DNA from: Lachnospira multipara ATCC 19207
Lineage (GTDB): Bacteria; Bacillota; Clostridia; Lachnospirales; Lachnospiraceae
Assembly: GCF_000424105.1 (NCBI RefSeq)
Contig: NZ_AUJG01000012.1
Coordinates: forward strand, 1 to 64,000
Direction of reading: 5' to 3'
Length of the DNA: 64,000 nt
The notes under the pieces are model-generated. The model made no database searches and had not been told where the DNA came from. It saw nothing but the letters and a program-made list of their open reading frames with translations. Below are positions 8,002 through 17,041 of the stretch, one piece after another. A program made the translations under genes and the position numbers. How positions within the stretch are numbered: position 1 is the stretch's first letter; each line of letters begins with the position of its first letter.

Positions 8002-9081
8002 ATGAGAGAGAGACTAAGAAAGGCAAGACTAATAGAAAGGTTGTTTCCCTTAGCAGCAATTGTATTAAGTGTGGTGATATTATCCCTGAACTTAGTAGCA
8101 TGTAACACAAGTAAAGAGTCAAAGGATGATGTTGATATTGTTATTGGAACAGCTAATGGTTCCCTTTGTTTAGCAGCGCTTCATGTTGCAATTGATAATG
8201 GATATTTTGAAGAGGAATTCTCAAAGGCAGGTATCAGTTGGAGAGTAGAAGAAATTGATATGTCAAATATTGCTGATTTGGTAGCTTCTAAAAAGATTGA
8301 TGCTTCAACTCAGCTAGCAGGATCAATGATTCCTCAGATAGATAATGGTTTAGAGATTACATTTACAGCTGGTATGCATACAGGATGTACTAAGGTTTAT
8401 TCTAAGTCAGATTCAGGAATTACATCACTTTCTGATTTAAAGGGAAAGAAAATCGGTGTTCCATCACTTGGTGATTCATCTGTTGTAGCACTAAAGAGAG
8501 CGTTATATGACTTAGGAATAGATGTATCTGCTTCTAAACCGGAAGTTGAGTGGGTAGTTTATTCGCTATCAGATTTACCAATTGCTCTTGAAAATGGCGC
8601 AATTGACGCAGCAGCTCTTCATGATCCAGTAGCTTATAATGCTGAGCAAGAATATGGATTTACTAAGATTTTAGATTTAAGTACTGATGAGAAATTTGCT
8701 AATGAATATTGCTGTATGTCATTTGTAACTAATGATCTTGCAACAAATAATCCAGAGGCAGCAGCAGCTTATACAAGAGCTATTTTAAAGGCTAGTGCAT
8801 TTGTTTCAGCTAATCCATATGAGGCAGCTAAATTACAGATAGATAACAATCAATGCTCTGGTGATTTAGAGACTAATGCATATTTATTAGAATCTTATAA
8901 TTATTCACCATCTGTAGAAGCAGCAAAGACAACAATTGTTAATGCAGCCAGTGAGTTATCTAGAATTGGTGAGTTAAAAGCCTCAGATCCATCAATCTTT
9001 GCAAGCAAGGCATTTACTAAATTTGATGGAGTACCAGATTCTTACACTTACGTGGATGGAGAATTTATAGAGAAAAACTAA
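8002..9081 (+). CDS. ABC importer substrate-binding lipoprotein (SsuA/TauA/NMT1-like)
   Basis: A 359-residue secreted lipoprotein. A positively charged start and hydrophobic stretch lead to the lipobox LVAC, so the mature protein is lipid-anchored outside the membrane. The binding domain shows IVIGTANGSLCLAALHVAIDNGYFEEE, an SDLKGKKIGVPSLGDSS segment and AAALHDPVA, typical of the SsuA/TauA/ThiY-like group that binds sulfonates, taurine or pyrimidine precursors. The start at 8002 is preferred (GGAAGG upstream, signal peptide begins properly); a Met at 7951 lacks a ribosome site. It heads an importer operon in a sulfur locus and carries the same leader element as the NifB-like gene, so an organosulfur ligand is a reasonable inference. 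Confidence 0.88.
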   Translation: MRERLRKARLIERLFPLAAIVLSVVILSLNLVACNTSKESKDDVDIVIGTANGSLCLAALHVAIDNGYFEEEFSKAGISWRVEEIDMSNIADLVASKKIDASTQLAGSMIPQIDNGLEITFTAGMHTGCTKVYSKSDSGITSLSDLKGKKIGVPSLGDSSVVALKRALYDLGIDVSASKPEVEWVVYSLSDLPIALENGAIDAAALHDPVAYNAEQEYGFTKILDLSTDEKFANEYCCMSFVTNDLATNNPEAAAAYTRAILKASAFVSANPYEAAKLQIDNNQCSGDLETNAYLLESYNYSPSVEAAKTTIVNAASELSRIGELKASDPSIFASKAFTKFDGVPDSYTYVDGEFIEKN

Positions 9082-9094
9082 TTAGGAGGCATAA

Positions 9095-10054
9095 ATGAAG
9101 AAAATAAAATTTGTTATTAGGCTTAGCCTTCCATTTATAGCAGTTATTATTTCTAATTTAGTTTACTATTTGGTAAAAGATAATGGAAAACAAAAGGAAA
9201 TGGCACATCCCTATTATTTATATTTCTTATATTTAATAGCTGCAGTGATTTTAATAGAGTATATAATTGCAATTTTTAATGAAAAAATACGAAAAAGAAT
9301 TATATATAAAACACCATTTTTAACAGGAATAATAGTTTTTTTATTGCTTCTAAATTACATAACAACTAAGACGCTATTACTTCCTACACTTTATTTCCCG
9401 TCATTAGATAGAATTATAGGATTGATTGTGGAACAAAGAGTATTCTTGATTCATAACATTTTAGATTCACTTGGACTTTTATTAGAAGGTTTCTTATGGG
9501 GAGTAACAGTTGGCTTTTTAACAGGTTTAGCCTTAGGATACTTTAAAAAAGTGGGTTATTGGTTAAATCCTGTTACAAAGGCTATTGGACCAATACCTAC
9601 AACAGCTTGGATTCCATTGGCATTGTCAACATTTCCTACAACACATAGTGCAAATGTTTTTCTTATAGCCTTTGCTGTTTGGTTTCCAGTAACATTAATG
9701 ACAAGTAGTGGTATACAAGGCATTGGACAGGTAAATTTTGAAGTTGCCGGAACATTAGGTGCAAGTACAATTTATCAGATATTACATGTAGCCATTCCAG
9801 CAGCGATGCCAAGCATTTTCCTTGGAGTTTTTTATGGAACAGTATCAAGCTTTGCAACTCTTATGGCTGTAGAAATGAATGGAAATTCTTCAGGAATTGG
9901 CTGGTATATAAATTGGCAAAAGTCAGTAATGATGTATGATGGCGTATACGCAGGATTAATTCTTATAGCTGTTATATGTTCACTATCACTTACTATATTA
10001 TTTAAGGTTCGTGATAAGGTATTAATCTGGCAGAAGGGAGTAATTAAGTGGTAG
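9095..10054 (+). CDS. ABC importer permease (SsuC/TauC-like)
   Basis: A 319-residue inner-membrane permease of the BPD-transport family. Residues ~115-310 hold the permease domain, with five or six hydrophobic segments and a cytoplasmic coupling loop around EVAGTLGASTIYQILHVAIP. This form has two or three additional hydrophobic segments at the N-terminus (residues ~8-100), making it longer than typical SsuC (~260). The binding-protein gene ends 13 bp upstream and the ATPase start overlaps its stop. An AGGAGG ribosome site is present. Confidence 0.9.
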   Translation: MKKIKFVIRLSLPFIAVIISNLVYYLVKDNGKQKEMAHPYYLYFLYLIAAVILIEYIIAIFNEKIRKRIIYKTPFLTGIIVFLLLLNYITTKTLLLPTLYFPSLDRIIGLIVEQRVFLIHNILDSLGLLLEGFLWGVTVGFLTGLALGYFKKVGYWLNPVTKAIGPIPTTAWIPLALSTFPTTHSANVFLIAFAVWFPVTLMTSSGIQGIGQVNFEVAGTLGASTIYQILHVAIPAAMPSIFLGVFYGTVSSFATLMAVEMNGNSSGIGWYINWQKSVMMYDGVYAGLILIAVICSLSLTILFKVRDKVLIWQKGVIKW

Positions 10055-10833
10055 GAGAAATTACAATTAATAATGTCTATAAAAGTTTTAAAAGTTTAGA
10101 TCCAAGTAAAGAAGATACTCTTGCACTTAATGGAGTTGATTTAAAGATTGAGCCAGGTTCATTTGTAAGTTTAATAGGACCATCGGGATGTGGTAAATCT
10201 ACATTACTTAGAATTATAGGTGGTCTTGATAAGGCAACTAGTGGCGAATTATTTCTTGATGGAAATAAAATTATTAAGCCAGGTAGTGATAGAGGTTTTG
10301 CTTTTCAGGGGTCAAATCTATTTCCTTGGTTAACTGTTGAAAAGAATATAGCCTTTGGCTTAAAAGCTAGACATATTTATAAAAAAGAAAAAGAAGAGGT
10401 GCAGAAATTCGTTGATTTAGTTGGCTTAAAGGGATTTGAAAAATCCTATCCACACCAGTTATCCGGTGGTATGCAGCAAAGAGCATCCCTTGCTAGAGCG
10501 TTAGTGGGACACCCATCAGTGCTTTTACTTGATGAACCCCTTGGTGCTCTAGATGCATTTACAAGAATGACTCTACAGGATGAGATCCTTAAAATCTGGA
10601 AGCAAAACAATATGACAATGCTTATGGTAACTCATGATGTAGATGAGGCAATTTATATGTCAGATAAGGTTGTTGTAATGTCAGCTAGACCATCAAAAGT
10701 TGAAGAGATTATAGATATTGATTTACCTAGACCAAGGGCAAGAGCCCAAGATACTTTCCAACAATATAGAACACGAATTCTTGATGTGTTGAATTTAGGT
10801 GGAAAGATTGAGGAGGTAGAATATTATCTTTAG
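10048..10833 (+). CDS. ABC importer ATPase (SsuB/TauB-like)
   Basis: A 261-residue ATPase energising the importer. Walker A is GPSGCGKST, the Q-loop region reads FQGSNLFPWLTV (SsuB/TauB relatives usually have FQEPxLLPW), the signature is LSGGMQQRASLARAL, Walker B is LLLDEPLGALD and the switch His is in MVTHDVDEA. The GTG start overlaps the permease stop by 7 bp and follows AGGGAG. The operon appears to continue into the DUF4418/FtsX genes 65 bp downstream, since no terminator is seen between them. Confidence 0.93.
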   Translation: MVGEITINNVYKSFKSLDPSKEDTLALNGVDLKIEPGSFVSLIGPSGCGKSTLLRIIGGLDKATSGELFLDGNKIIKPGSDRGFAFQGSNLFPWLTVEKNIAFGLKARHIYKKEKEEVQKFVDLVGLKGFEKSYPHQLSGGMQQRASLARALVGHPSVLLLDEPLGALDAFTRMTLQDEILKIWKQNNMTMLMVTHDVDEAIYMSDKVVVMSARPSKVEEIIDIDLPRPRARAQDTFQQYRTRILDVLNLGGKIEEVEYYL

Positions 10834-10898
10834 TATTTTGTGGGGTATAAATAAAAAGCCTACAAGTAAATAAAATAATAAAAAAATGAGGAAGAAAA

Positions 10899-11315
10899 AT
10901 GAAAAACAGAATAATTAGTTCAATAGCATATGTAGTATTAGGAATTTTATTAATTTTAATCCCAACTGTAGTATTTCCAGTGTGTGATTCAAGCATGATG
11001 AAAATGGCATGCTATTACACAGGAAAGGCAGTTGTAGGTATTGGCATTATAGTATTAATTCTTGGAGTTGTATCAATTCTTTTTAAAGACGAAAAGGTCA
11101 GATTAGGAATAAGCATAGCAATAATTACAGATACAGTTCTTATCTATTTATATACTTTCAAGTTAATAGGTCTTTGCAAAAATGAGACAATGGATTGCCG
11201 TGTAGCAACAGAACCAGCACTTTTAGTTGCAACAACAATTCTTTTGTTAGTAGCACTGCTTAATGTGATTTTTATTATAGTAACAAATAAAAATAAGGTA
11301 GAGTCCAAGAATTAA
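10899..11315 (+). CDS. DUF4418-like four-helix membrane protein
   Basis: A 138-residue protein with four hydrophobic segments. Cysteines sit in VFPVCDSS, MACYYTGKA and TMDCRVATEP, the C/MxC pattern I associate with the DUF4418 family; the function is unknown. It directly precedes an FtsX-type permease (25 bp gap) and its ATPase, so it is probably an accessory subunit of that transporter. The conserved cysteines could be redox-active or bind a ligand. A GAGGAAG ribosome site supports the ATG. Confidence 0.65.
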   Translation: MKNRIISSIAYVVLGILLILIPTVVFPVCDSSMMKMACYYTGKAVVGIGIIVLILGVVSILFKDEKVRLGISIAIITDTVLIYLYTFKLIGLCKNETMDCRVATEPALLVATTILLLVALLNVIFIIVTNKNKVESKN

Positions 11316-11339
11316 CTTAGGATAGAAAGGAAGACTTGG

Positions 11340-12539
11340 ATGCAGAAACTAAGAAGATCGATTAAAAGCGTTAATAGAAATCCGATATATAGCTTATTTA
11401 TTTTTATACCGCTTGTAATAATATCTTTTATGTTTTTTGCAGGGACAGTAGTGGATCAGAGTCTTGTTAGAGGAATGGCTAATATGGAAAAAAGACTTGG
11501 CTCTGATCTAATGCTGGTTCCAGCAGGAAGTAAGGAAGAGGCAACTTCTACATTACTTGAAGGATATAGAGGAACATTTTATTTTAGCAAAGATGCTTAT
11601 GAGCAAATATTGAATATTGATGGAATTAAGGAAGTGACAGCTCAGTTTTATCTAAAATCCCTTTCTGCTGATTGTTGTTCTAGTGAGGTAGAGATAGTTT
11701 TTTATGATCCAGAATCAGATTTTATAATAGGCTCTTGGATTAACTCTAAAGTAACTGCAAAGCAAGATGCAAATTCAATTATAATTGGAAGCCAGGTTAA
11801 TGCCACAAATGGTTATATAAAGTTGTTTGGTAAAGAATATAAGGTGGCTGCCCAAATGGCTAAAACGGGAACAAGTCTTGATAGCTCGGTATATTTTACC
11901 TTTGATTCCTTAGAAAGTGTTTTAACAGATGCACAAAATGGCGGTGCATTCTTAACAGATAATCAAAAGCAAACTAATTTAATTTCATCGGTGTTTATAA
12001 ATGTAGATGATGGAGTAGATCTTGAGAAAATTATAGAGAATATAGAAGATAGTGTAGATGAGGATATAGATATAGTCTATCCTAAAGAATTATCAAGCAG
12101 TTTAAGGACAAATTTAAAGGGAATATATACATCAACTCATTTGATATTTATTTTTACGGGCATATTGATATTTTTTATATTAGTTATTGTAAATATCATT
12201 ATAGCTAATGAGAGAAAGCGTGAAATTGCATTACTTAGAGTCTTTGGAGTTTCAAGAAAAAATGTTATTTCAATCCTTAATGAAGGGGCTGTTCTAATAG
12301 CGATTGTTGCATCAGCAACAGGATGTGTTCTTGCAAATATAATTGTAGTCATGTTTAGTAATCTGTTGGCACGTAATTTAGATATGCCATATCTTTTGCC
12401 ATCCGCATCAAGAATAATTCTATTATACATAGTTGTTATAGCGGTTTTAGCTTTAATAACAGCATTAAGTTCTTTGGTGCCTGCTATATACATAAGTGGG
12501 CTTGAGGTGTATAAGGCGCTAAGAAAGGAGGGGGAATAG
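11340..12539 (+). CDS. FtsX/MacB-type ABC transporter permease
   Basis: A 399-residue protein with one N-terminal transmembrane helix (~18-38), a large extracytoplasmic domain (~40-255) and three C-terminal helices within the FtsX domain. The conserved NERKREIALLRVFGVSRKNVI follows the second helix. This is the MacB/LolCE mechanotransmission topology rather than an importer. The extracytoplasmic domain carries a Cys-Cys pair (SADCCSSE). The gene is followed without a gap by its ATPase. The substrate is unknown; the placement among sulfur genes suggests a thiol or metal-related role but does not show one. Confidence 0.85.
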   Translation: MQKLRRSIKSVNRNPIYSLFIFIPLVIISFMFFAGTVVDQSLVRGMANMEKRLGSDLMLVPAGSKEEATSTLLEGYRGTFYFSKDAYEQILNIDGIKEVTAQFYLKSLSADCCSSEVEIVFYDPESDFIIGSWINSKVTAKQDANSIIIGSQVNATNGYIKLFGKEYKVAAQMAKTGTSLDSSVYFTFDSLESVLTDAQNGGAFLTDNQKQTNLISSVFINVDDGVDLEKIIENIEDSVDEDIDIVYPKELSSSLRTNLKGIYTSTHLIFIFTGILIFFILVIVNIIIANERKREIALLRVFGVSRKNVISILNEGAVLIAIVASATGCVLANIIVVMFSNLLARNLDMPYLLPSASRIILLYIVVIAVLALITALSSLVPAIYISGLEVYKALRKEGE

Positions 12540-13190
12540 TTGATAGAATTAAAGAATATAGCTGTTAGCTATAATAAAAGTGCGGGAAATGTTTTTGAAA
12601 ATGTTAATAAGACCTTTGATAATAATGAATTCGTTATAATTAAAGGCCCTTCAGGAGCTGGCAAAAGTACCTTATTAGCTGTAATAGGAGCTTATTTAAA
12701 TCCTGCTTTTGGAAATGTAATTTATAACGGTAAGGATATAAATAAATTAAGCAAGAAGAAAATAGATTTAATACATAGAGAAAAGTTTGGTTATGTGCCA
12801 CAATCTAATGTAATGCTAAAAAGCTATTCTATTATAGAAAATGTAACATCTCCTTATCTTTATGGAAATAAGAATTTGGAAAAAATAAAATTAGAGGAAA
12901 GAGCAGGACAAATTTTAAGTGACTTAGGTCTTTCTAATAAGCTTTATAATAAGCCAAATGAGTTATCTGGAGGAGAGTTAAAGAGAGTGGCTATAGCAAG
13001 AGCCCTTCTTATGGAACCTGAAATTGTGCTTGCAGATGAGCCAACTACTGGGCTTGATAGCCAAACAGGAAAAATAATTTTAGATTATCTTTATAATTAT
13101 TCGAGAAAGAATAAATTGGTTATAGTTTCAACACATGATGAAAAAGCTTTTAAGTATGAAGCAAGAATAGAGGATATTACAAGCTTATAA
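12540..13190 (+). CDS. ABC transporter ATPase (MacB/LolD type)
   Basis: A 216-residue ATPase partnering the FtsX-type permease immediately upstream. Walker A is GPSGAGKST, the signature is LSGGELKRVAIARAL, Walker B is IVLADEPTTGLD, and the switch His is in VSTHDEKA. The ADEPTTGLD wording is typical of the MacB/LolD group. The start is TTG directly after the permease stop, with AGGAGGGGG upstream. It is the last gene before the cysK promoter region. Confidence 0.9.
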   Translation: MIELKNIAVSYNKSAGNVFENVNKTFDNNEFVIIKGPSGAGKSTLLAVIGAYLNPAFGNVIYNGKDINKLSKKKIDLIHREKFGYVPQSNVMLKSYSIIENVTSPYLYGNKNLEKIKLEERAGQILSDLGLSNKLYNKPNELSGGELKRVAIARALLMEPEIVLADEPTTGLDSQTGKIILDYLYNYSRKNKLVIVSTHDEKAFKYEARIEDITSL

Positions 13191-13257
13191 GATGCTTTTT
13201 GTACATTGATAACAAAATACATAAAGTCAGTTTGGCAAGTTTGGTTATAAAAAAAAC

Positions 13258-13313
13258 TTATCACTAAGAATAAAATTTACCGATTTTTCAAACATTACAA
13301 AGGGTGATAATAT
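13258..13313 (+). promoter_or_regulatory. cysK promoter with candidate LysR-type operator
   Basis: TTATCA-N5-AATAAAATTT at 13258-13278 matches the metY upstream motif at 23601 with identical spacing. About 27 bp further is an extended -10 element, TGATAATAT (13305-13313). After the -10, both promoters share a GTTAAGGA stretch. Confidence 0.5.
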
Positions 13314-13384
13314 ATAGTCAATCCAGTTAAGGATAAAAAATATCAAAAAGCAAACATAATAACAAATTTAAGGAGGAAAAGAAA

Positions 13385-14320
13385 ATGAGCGAAATTAAAC
13401 AGAGTGCATTAGAATTAATCGGAGGAACACCAATTTTACAACTTAATTCTTATTCAAAGAAAAGGGAGATTACAGAAGCAACAGTACTTGCAAAGTTAGA
13501 GTATTTAAATCCAGCAGGATCAGTTAAAGATAGAATTGCATTAGCAATGATTGAAGATGCAGAAGAAAAGGGTATCTTAAAGCCAGGCGCAACAATTATT
13601 GAACCTACAAGTGGTAATACAGGTATCGGTCTTGCATCAGTTGCAGCAGCTAAGGGTTACAAGGCAATTCTTACACTTCCTGATACAATGTCAGTTGAAA
13701 GAAGAAATCTATTAAAGGCATATGGCGCTGAGCTTGTTCTTACAGAAGGTGCTAAGGGTATGAAGGGCGCTATTGCTAAGGCAGAAGAATTAAATAAGGA
13801 AATTGAAGGTTCAGTTATCCTTGGACAGTTCGTTAACGAAGCTAATCCAAAGGTACATAAGGAAACAACAGGTCCAGAAATCTGGAAGCAGACAGAAGGT
13901 AAGGTTGATATCTTTGTTGCAGGTGTTGGTACAGGTGGAACAATCACAGGTGTTGGCGAATACTTAAAGGAACAGAATCCTAATGTTAAGGTAGTTGCAG
14001 TAGAACCTGCTACATCAGCAGTTCTTTCAACAGGTAAGGCTGGTGCACATAAGATTCAGGGTATCGGTGCTGGTTTCGTTCCTGATGTATTAAATACAAA
14101 GGTTTATGATGAAATCATTCCAATCGAGAATGAAGATGCATTTGCAGAAGGCAGAACATTTGCAAGAACTGAGGGTATCTTAGTTGGTATTTCATCAGGT
14201 GCAGCTCTTAAGGCAGCAGAAATTCTTGCAAAGAGACCAGAAAATAAGGGTAAGACAATTGTTGCATTACTTCCAGATTCTGGTGATAGATATCTTTCAA
14301 CAGCTCTTTTTGCTGAATAA
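13385..14320 (+). CDS. cysK: cysteine synthase A (O-acetylserine sulfhydrylase)
   Basis: A 311-residue PLP enzyme making cysteine from O-acetylserine and sulfide. The PLP lysine is Lys48 in NPAGSVKDR. The substrate loop EPTSGNTG is at 73-80, the phosphate-binding glycines are in [10 protein letters not shown], and the C-terminal SSGAAL motif is present. Length and motifs are fully typical. AAGGAGG precedes the ATG. A divergent paralogue lies inside the nitrogenase-like operon at 17.0 kb. Confidence 0.95.
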   Translation: MSEIKQSALELIGGTPILQLNSYSKKREITEATVLAKLEYLNPAGSVKDRIALAMIEDAEEKGILKPGATIIEPTSGNTGIGLASVAAAKGYKAILTLPDTMSVERRNLLKAYGAELVLTEGAKGMKGAIAKAEELNKEIEGSVILGQFVNEANPKVHKETTGPEIWKQTEGKVDIFVAGVGTGGTITGVGEYLKEQNPNVKVVAVEPATSAVLSTGKAGAHKIQGIGAGFVPDVLNTKVYDEIIPIENEDAFAEGRTFARTEGILVGISSGAALKAAEILAKRPENKGKTIVALLPDSGDRYLSTALFAE

Positions 14321-14334
14321 TAACTAAAATGATC

Positions 14335-14434
14335 TTTAACTCAGTCGGAGAAATCTCCCACATCTAAGCGTTAGCGTAGGTGGGGGTTATGACAAACTAT
14401 ACTCATTCGGGGTACAAGCTCCGACTGAGTTAAA
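14335..14434 (+). repeat. 100-bp element bounded by a perfect 16-bp inverted repeat
   Basis: The arms TTTAACTCAGTCGGAG (14335-14350) and CTCCGACTGAGTTAAA (14419-14434) are exact complements. An inner hairpin CCCACATCTA / TAGGTGGG surrounds AGCGTTAGCG. There is no coding frame. It resembles short palindromic elements related to IS200/IS605 ends, but this cannot be confirmed from one copy. Confidence 0.7.
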
Positions 14435-14525
14435 CGCTCCGCGAGGATGCGCACGGATTCGGACAGGAATTTGTCTGCAGTAGCAGACCCGAATCCGGCG
14501 CGCAAGACTCGCGAGCGAGTCTTGC
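14435..14525 (+). repeat. GC-rich stem-loop element
   Basis: This directly abuts the previous element. CGGATTCGG (14454-14462) pairs with CCGAATCCG (14489-14497) around an inner GTCTGC/GCAGAC hairpin, followed by a perfect 11-bp hairpin GCAAGACTCGC / GCGAGTCTTGC (14502-14525). Base composition is clearly richer in G+C than all flanking sequence, which suggests an inserted unit. There is no T tract, so it is not an ordinary terminator. Confidence 0.65.
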
Positions 14526-14547
14526 AATAATAAGGAGGTGGGCTTTA

Positions 14548-14700
14548 GTGGCTAGATTAGAACAAACAGGAAAAAGTACAAATGATTATATTGACGAAGT
14601 AAAGAAAATTGTAGAAGATATAAAGTTTGGAAGCCTAACTCTTGTTATTCAAGATGGCAAAGTTATTCAATTAGACAGAATCGAAAAAATAAGATTATAA
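14548..14700 (+). CDS. YezD-like small protein (DUF2292)
   Basis: A 50-residue protein with a GTG start and a perfect AAGGAGGTG site seven bases upstream. The sequence VEDIKFGSLTLVIQDGKVIQLDRIEKIRL matches the YezD/DUF2292 family, small proteins often found beside sulfur-assimilation genes in Firmicutes; the molecular role is unknown to me. It sits between cysK and the nitrogenase-like operon, after the palindromic elements and just before the second copy of the 24-nt attenuator. Confidence 0.8.
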   Translation: MARLEQTGKSTNDYIDEVKKIVEDIKFGSLTLVIQDGKVIQLDRIEKIRL

Positions 14701-14705
14701 ATGTA

Positions 14706-14816
14706 AACTGACTGGAAAGACCAGAGGTTACTTAGTTGTCTGTTTTTTACAAAATAGCAGTTTCATTTGCTGCAAAGTTTTGTAAAAATACGACAAATAG
14801 GTAACCTCTATTTTTT
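14706..14816 (+). ncRNA. 24-nt conserved RNA element with overlapping terminator (attenuator), copy 2
   Basis: 14706-14729 is identical to the importer leader element at 7872-7895. Here the terminator is longer. AGAGGTTAC (14723-14731) pairs with GTAACCTCT (14801-14809), enclosing further nested pairing (TTGTC/GACAA, TTTTTACAAAA/TTTTGTAAAAA, GCAG/CTGC), and TTTTTT follows. The short CTGG-AAAGA-CCAG hairpin again shares bases with the terminator stem. The NifB-like gene starts 73 bases after the terminator, so the element probably gates the whole nitrogenase-like operon. Confidence 0.7.
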
Positions 14817-14888
14817 ATACCCAATTTTAGCTTTTAAAGATAACTAGTAAGTTAAAACTGTAGTAAATGTAAAGAAGGAAGGAATTAC

Positions 14889-15761
14889 ATGGGAAGAGAA
14901 TATAGTGATTTACAAAACTCGCATCCATGTTTTGGAGGACATAAAAATAATGCCGGTAGAATTCATTTACCAGTAAGTCCGGGATGTAATATAGCATGTA
15001 AGTTTTGCGATAGAACCATTAATGATGTAGAGGAAAGACCAGGTGTTACCTCTAAAATCTTAAAACCAGAGGAATCTGTAGAAATATTAAAGAAAGCATT
15101 AGAGATTTGTCCAGACATTAAAGTTGCTGGAATTGCAGGACCTGGCGATACATTGGCAACAGATAATGCTATAAAGACATTTTCAATAATAAAGAAGGAG
15201 TTTCCACAGCTTATTAAATGTATGAGCACTAATGGTTTACTTCTTAATGAAAGAGCCGAGGAAATTATAGCCTTAGGACTTGATTCATTGACAGTTACAG
15301 TTAATGCAATTGATCCAGAAATAGAAGCGCAATTAAATGATTACATTATCTATCATGGAAAGAAAATTGAGGGAGTAGAGGGCGCTAAGATCCTTATTCA
15401 TAATCAGCTGGAAGGTATAAAGAAAGTTGCTGCGGCTGGAATTACAATTAAGGTTAATTCGGTTTTGGTACCAGAAATTAACGGTGATCATATTGAGGAA
15501 ATAGCTAAAACTGTAAAGGCAGCAGGAGCTAAGATGTATAACGTTATTCCTTTAATACCGCAACATAAATTAAAGGATTTAAAAGCTCCAGCATGTGCTG
15601 ATATTGAAAAGGCAATTTGGAAGGCAAGCAAGCATATTGAGGTATTTAGACATTGCCAAAGATGTAGAGCTGATGCAGTAGGCGTTCCAGGAGTGTCAGA
15701 GTTTGGAGATCAGATATATCAGAGAAGATTAAGAGTAAGGGAGACATTTTCACATGGCTAA
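14889..15761 (+). CDS. NifB-like radical SAM protein (no NifX domain)
   Basis: A 290-residue cofactor-maturation enzyme. NifB fuses two [4Fe-4S] clusters and inserts a carbide from SAM to make the Fe8 NifB cofactor. The HPC motif is at 12-14, radical SAM cysteines are at 33, 37 and 40 (CNIACKFC), and AGPGD (83-87), STNGL and VTVNAIDPE are present. The C-terminal FRHCQRCRADAVG carries Cys256 and Cys259, the extra NifB cluster ligands. The NifX-like C-terminal domain of many NifBs is absent, but is supplied by the next gene, which overlaps by 8 bp. Its presence separates this system from the NifB-independent tetrapyrrole reductases (Bch/Chl, CfbCD). Confidence 0.93.
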   Translation: MGREYSDLQNSHPCFGGHKNNAGRIHLPVSPGCNIACKFCDRTINDVEERPGVTSKILKPEESVEILKKALEICPDIKVAGIAGPGDTLATDNAIKTFSIIKKEFPQLIKCMSTNGLLLNERAEEIIALGLDSLTVTVNAIDPEIEAQLNDYIIYHGKKIEGVEGAKILIHNQLEGIKKVAAAGITIKVNSVLVPEINGDHIEEIAKTVKAAGAKMYNVIPLIPQHKLKDLKAPACADIEKAIWKASKHIEVFRHCQRCRADAVGVPGVSEFGDQIYQRRLRVRETFSHG

Positions 15762-16110
15762 TTCTTATAAAATCGGCGTTGCATCCCTTGACGGTATGTA
15801 TGTTAACTGTCATTTTGGCAGAGCTAACAAATTTTACATATATGAGGTAGGTGATGGTGACGAGATAGATTTCGTCGAGTTAAGACATGTAGTGCCGGTG
15901 TGCGCTGGAGGAAATCATGATACTAATTTGCTTGAGACAAATGTAAAAAGATTTCTAGATTGTAAATATTTGATAGTTGCAAGAGTTGGTGATGGTGCAA
16001 TGTCTATAGCCAATAATTTGGGAATTGAAATTCATGAAATCCCTGGAGATATTTACGATTCAATTGAGCAGCTAATTAAATATAAAAAAGTGCAGGAATT
16101 ATTTAACTAA
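15754..16110 (+). CDS. NifX/NafY-type dinitrogenase-cofactor-binding domain protein
   Basis: A 118-residue single-domain protein of the FeMo-cofactor-binding (NifX/NifY/NifB C-terminus) family. It has the characteristic opening YKIGVASLDGMYVNCHFGRANKFYIYEV and a later YLIVARVGDGAMSIANNLGIEI segment. Family members carry the NifB product or shield apo-protein during cofactor delivery. It overlaps the NifB-like gene by 8 bp and so is translationally coupled, restoring the NifB-NifX fusion seen elsewhere as two chains. Confidence 0.88.
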   Translation: MANSYKIGVASLDGMYVNCHFGRANKFYIYEVGDGDEIDFVELRHVVPVCAGGNHDTNLLETNVKRFLDCKYLIVARVGDGAMSIANNLGIEIHEIPGDIYDSIEQLIKYKKVQELFN

Positions 16111-16138
16111 AGAGTATTGGCAGAAGTAATTAATATAA

Positions 16139-17005
<867 letters not shown>

Positions 17006-17041
17006 TTAATATAGAGGATCATAAAAGAGGAAGGAAAGAAT

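Noticed and set aside
14502-14525. Intrinsic terminator at the GC-rich 11-bp hairpin
   Set aside because: The stem is strong but it is followed by AATAATAAGGAGG rather than a T tract.
7872-14729. ANTAR-type antiterminator targets for the shared 24-nt element
   Set aside because: ANTAR targets are paired hairpins with six-base loops. Here only one small hairpin with a five-base loop is conserved and no ANTAR protein is in the window.
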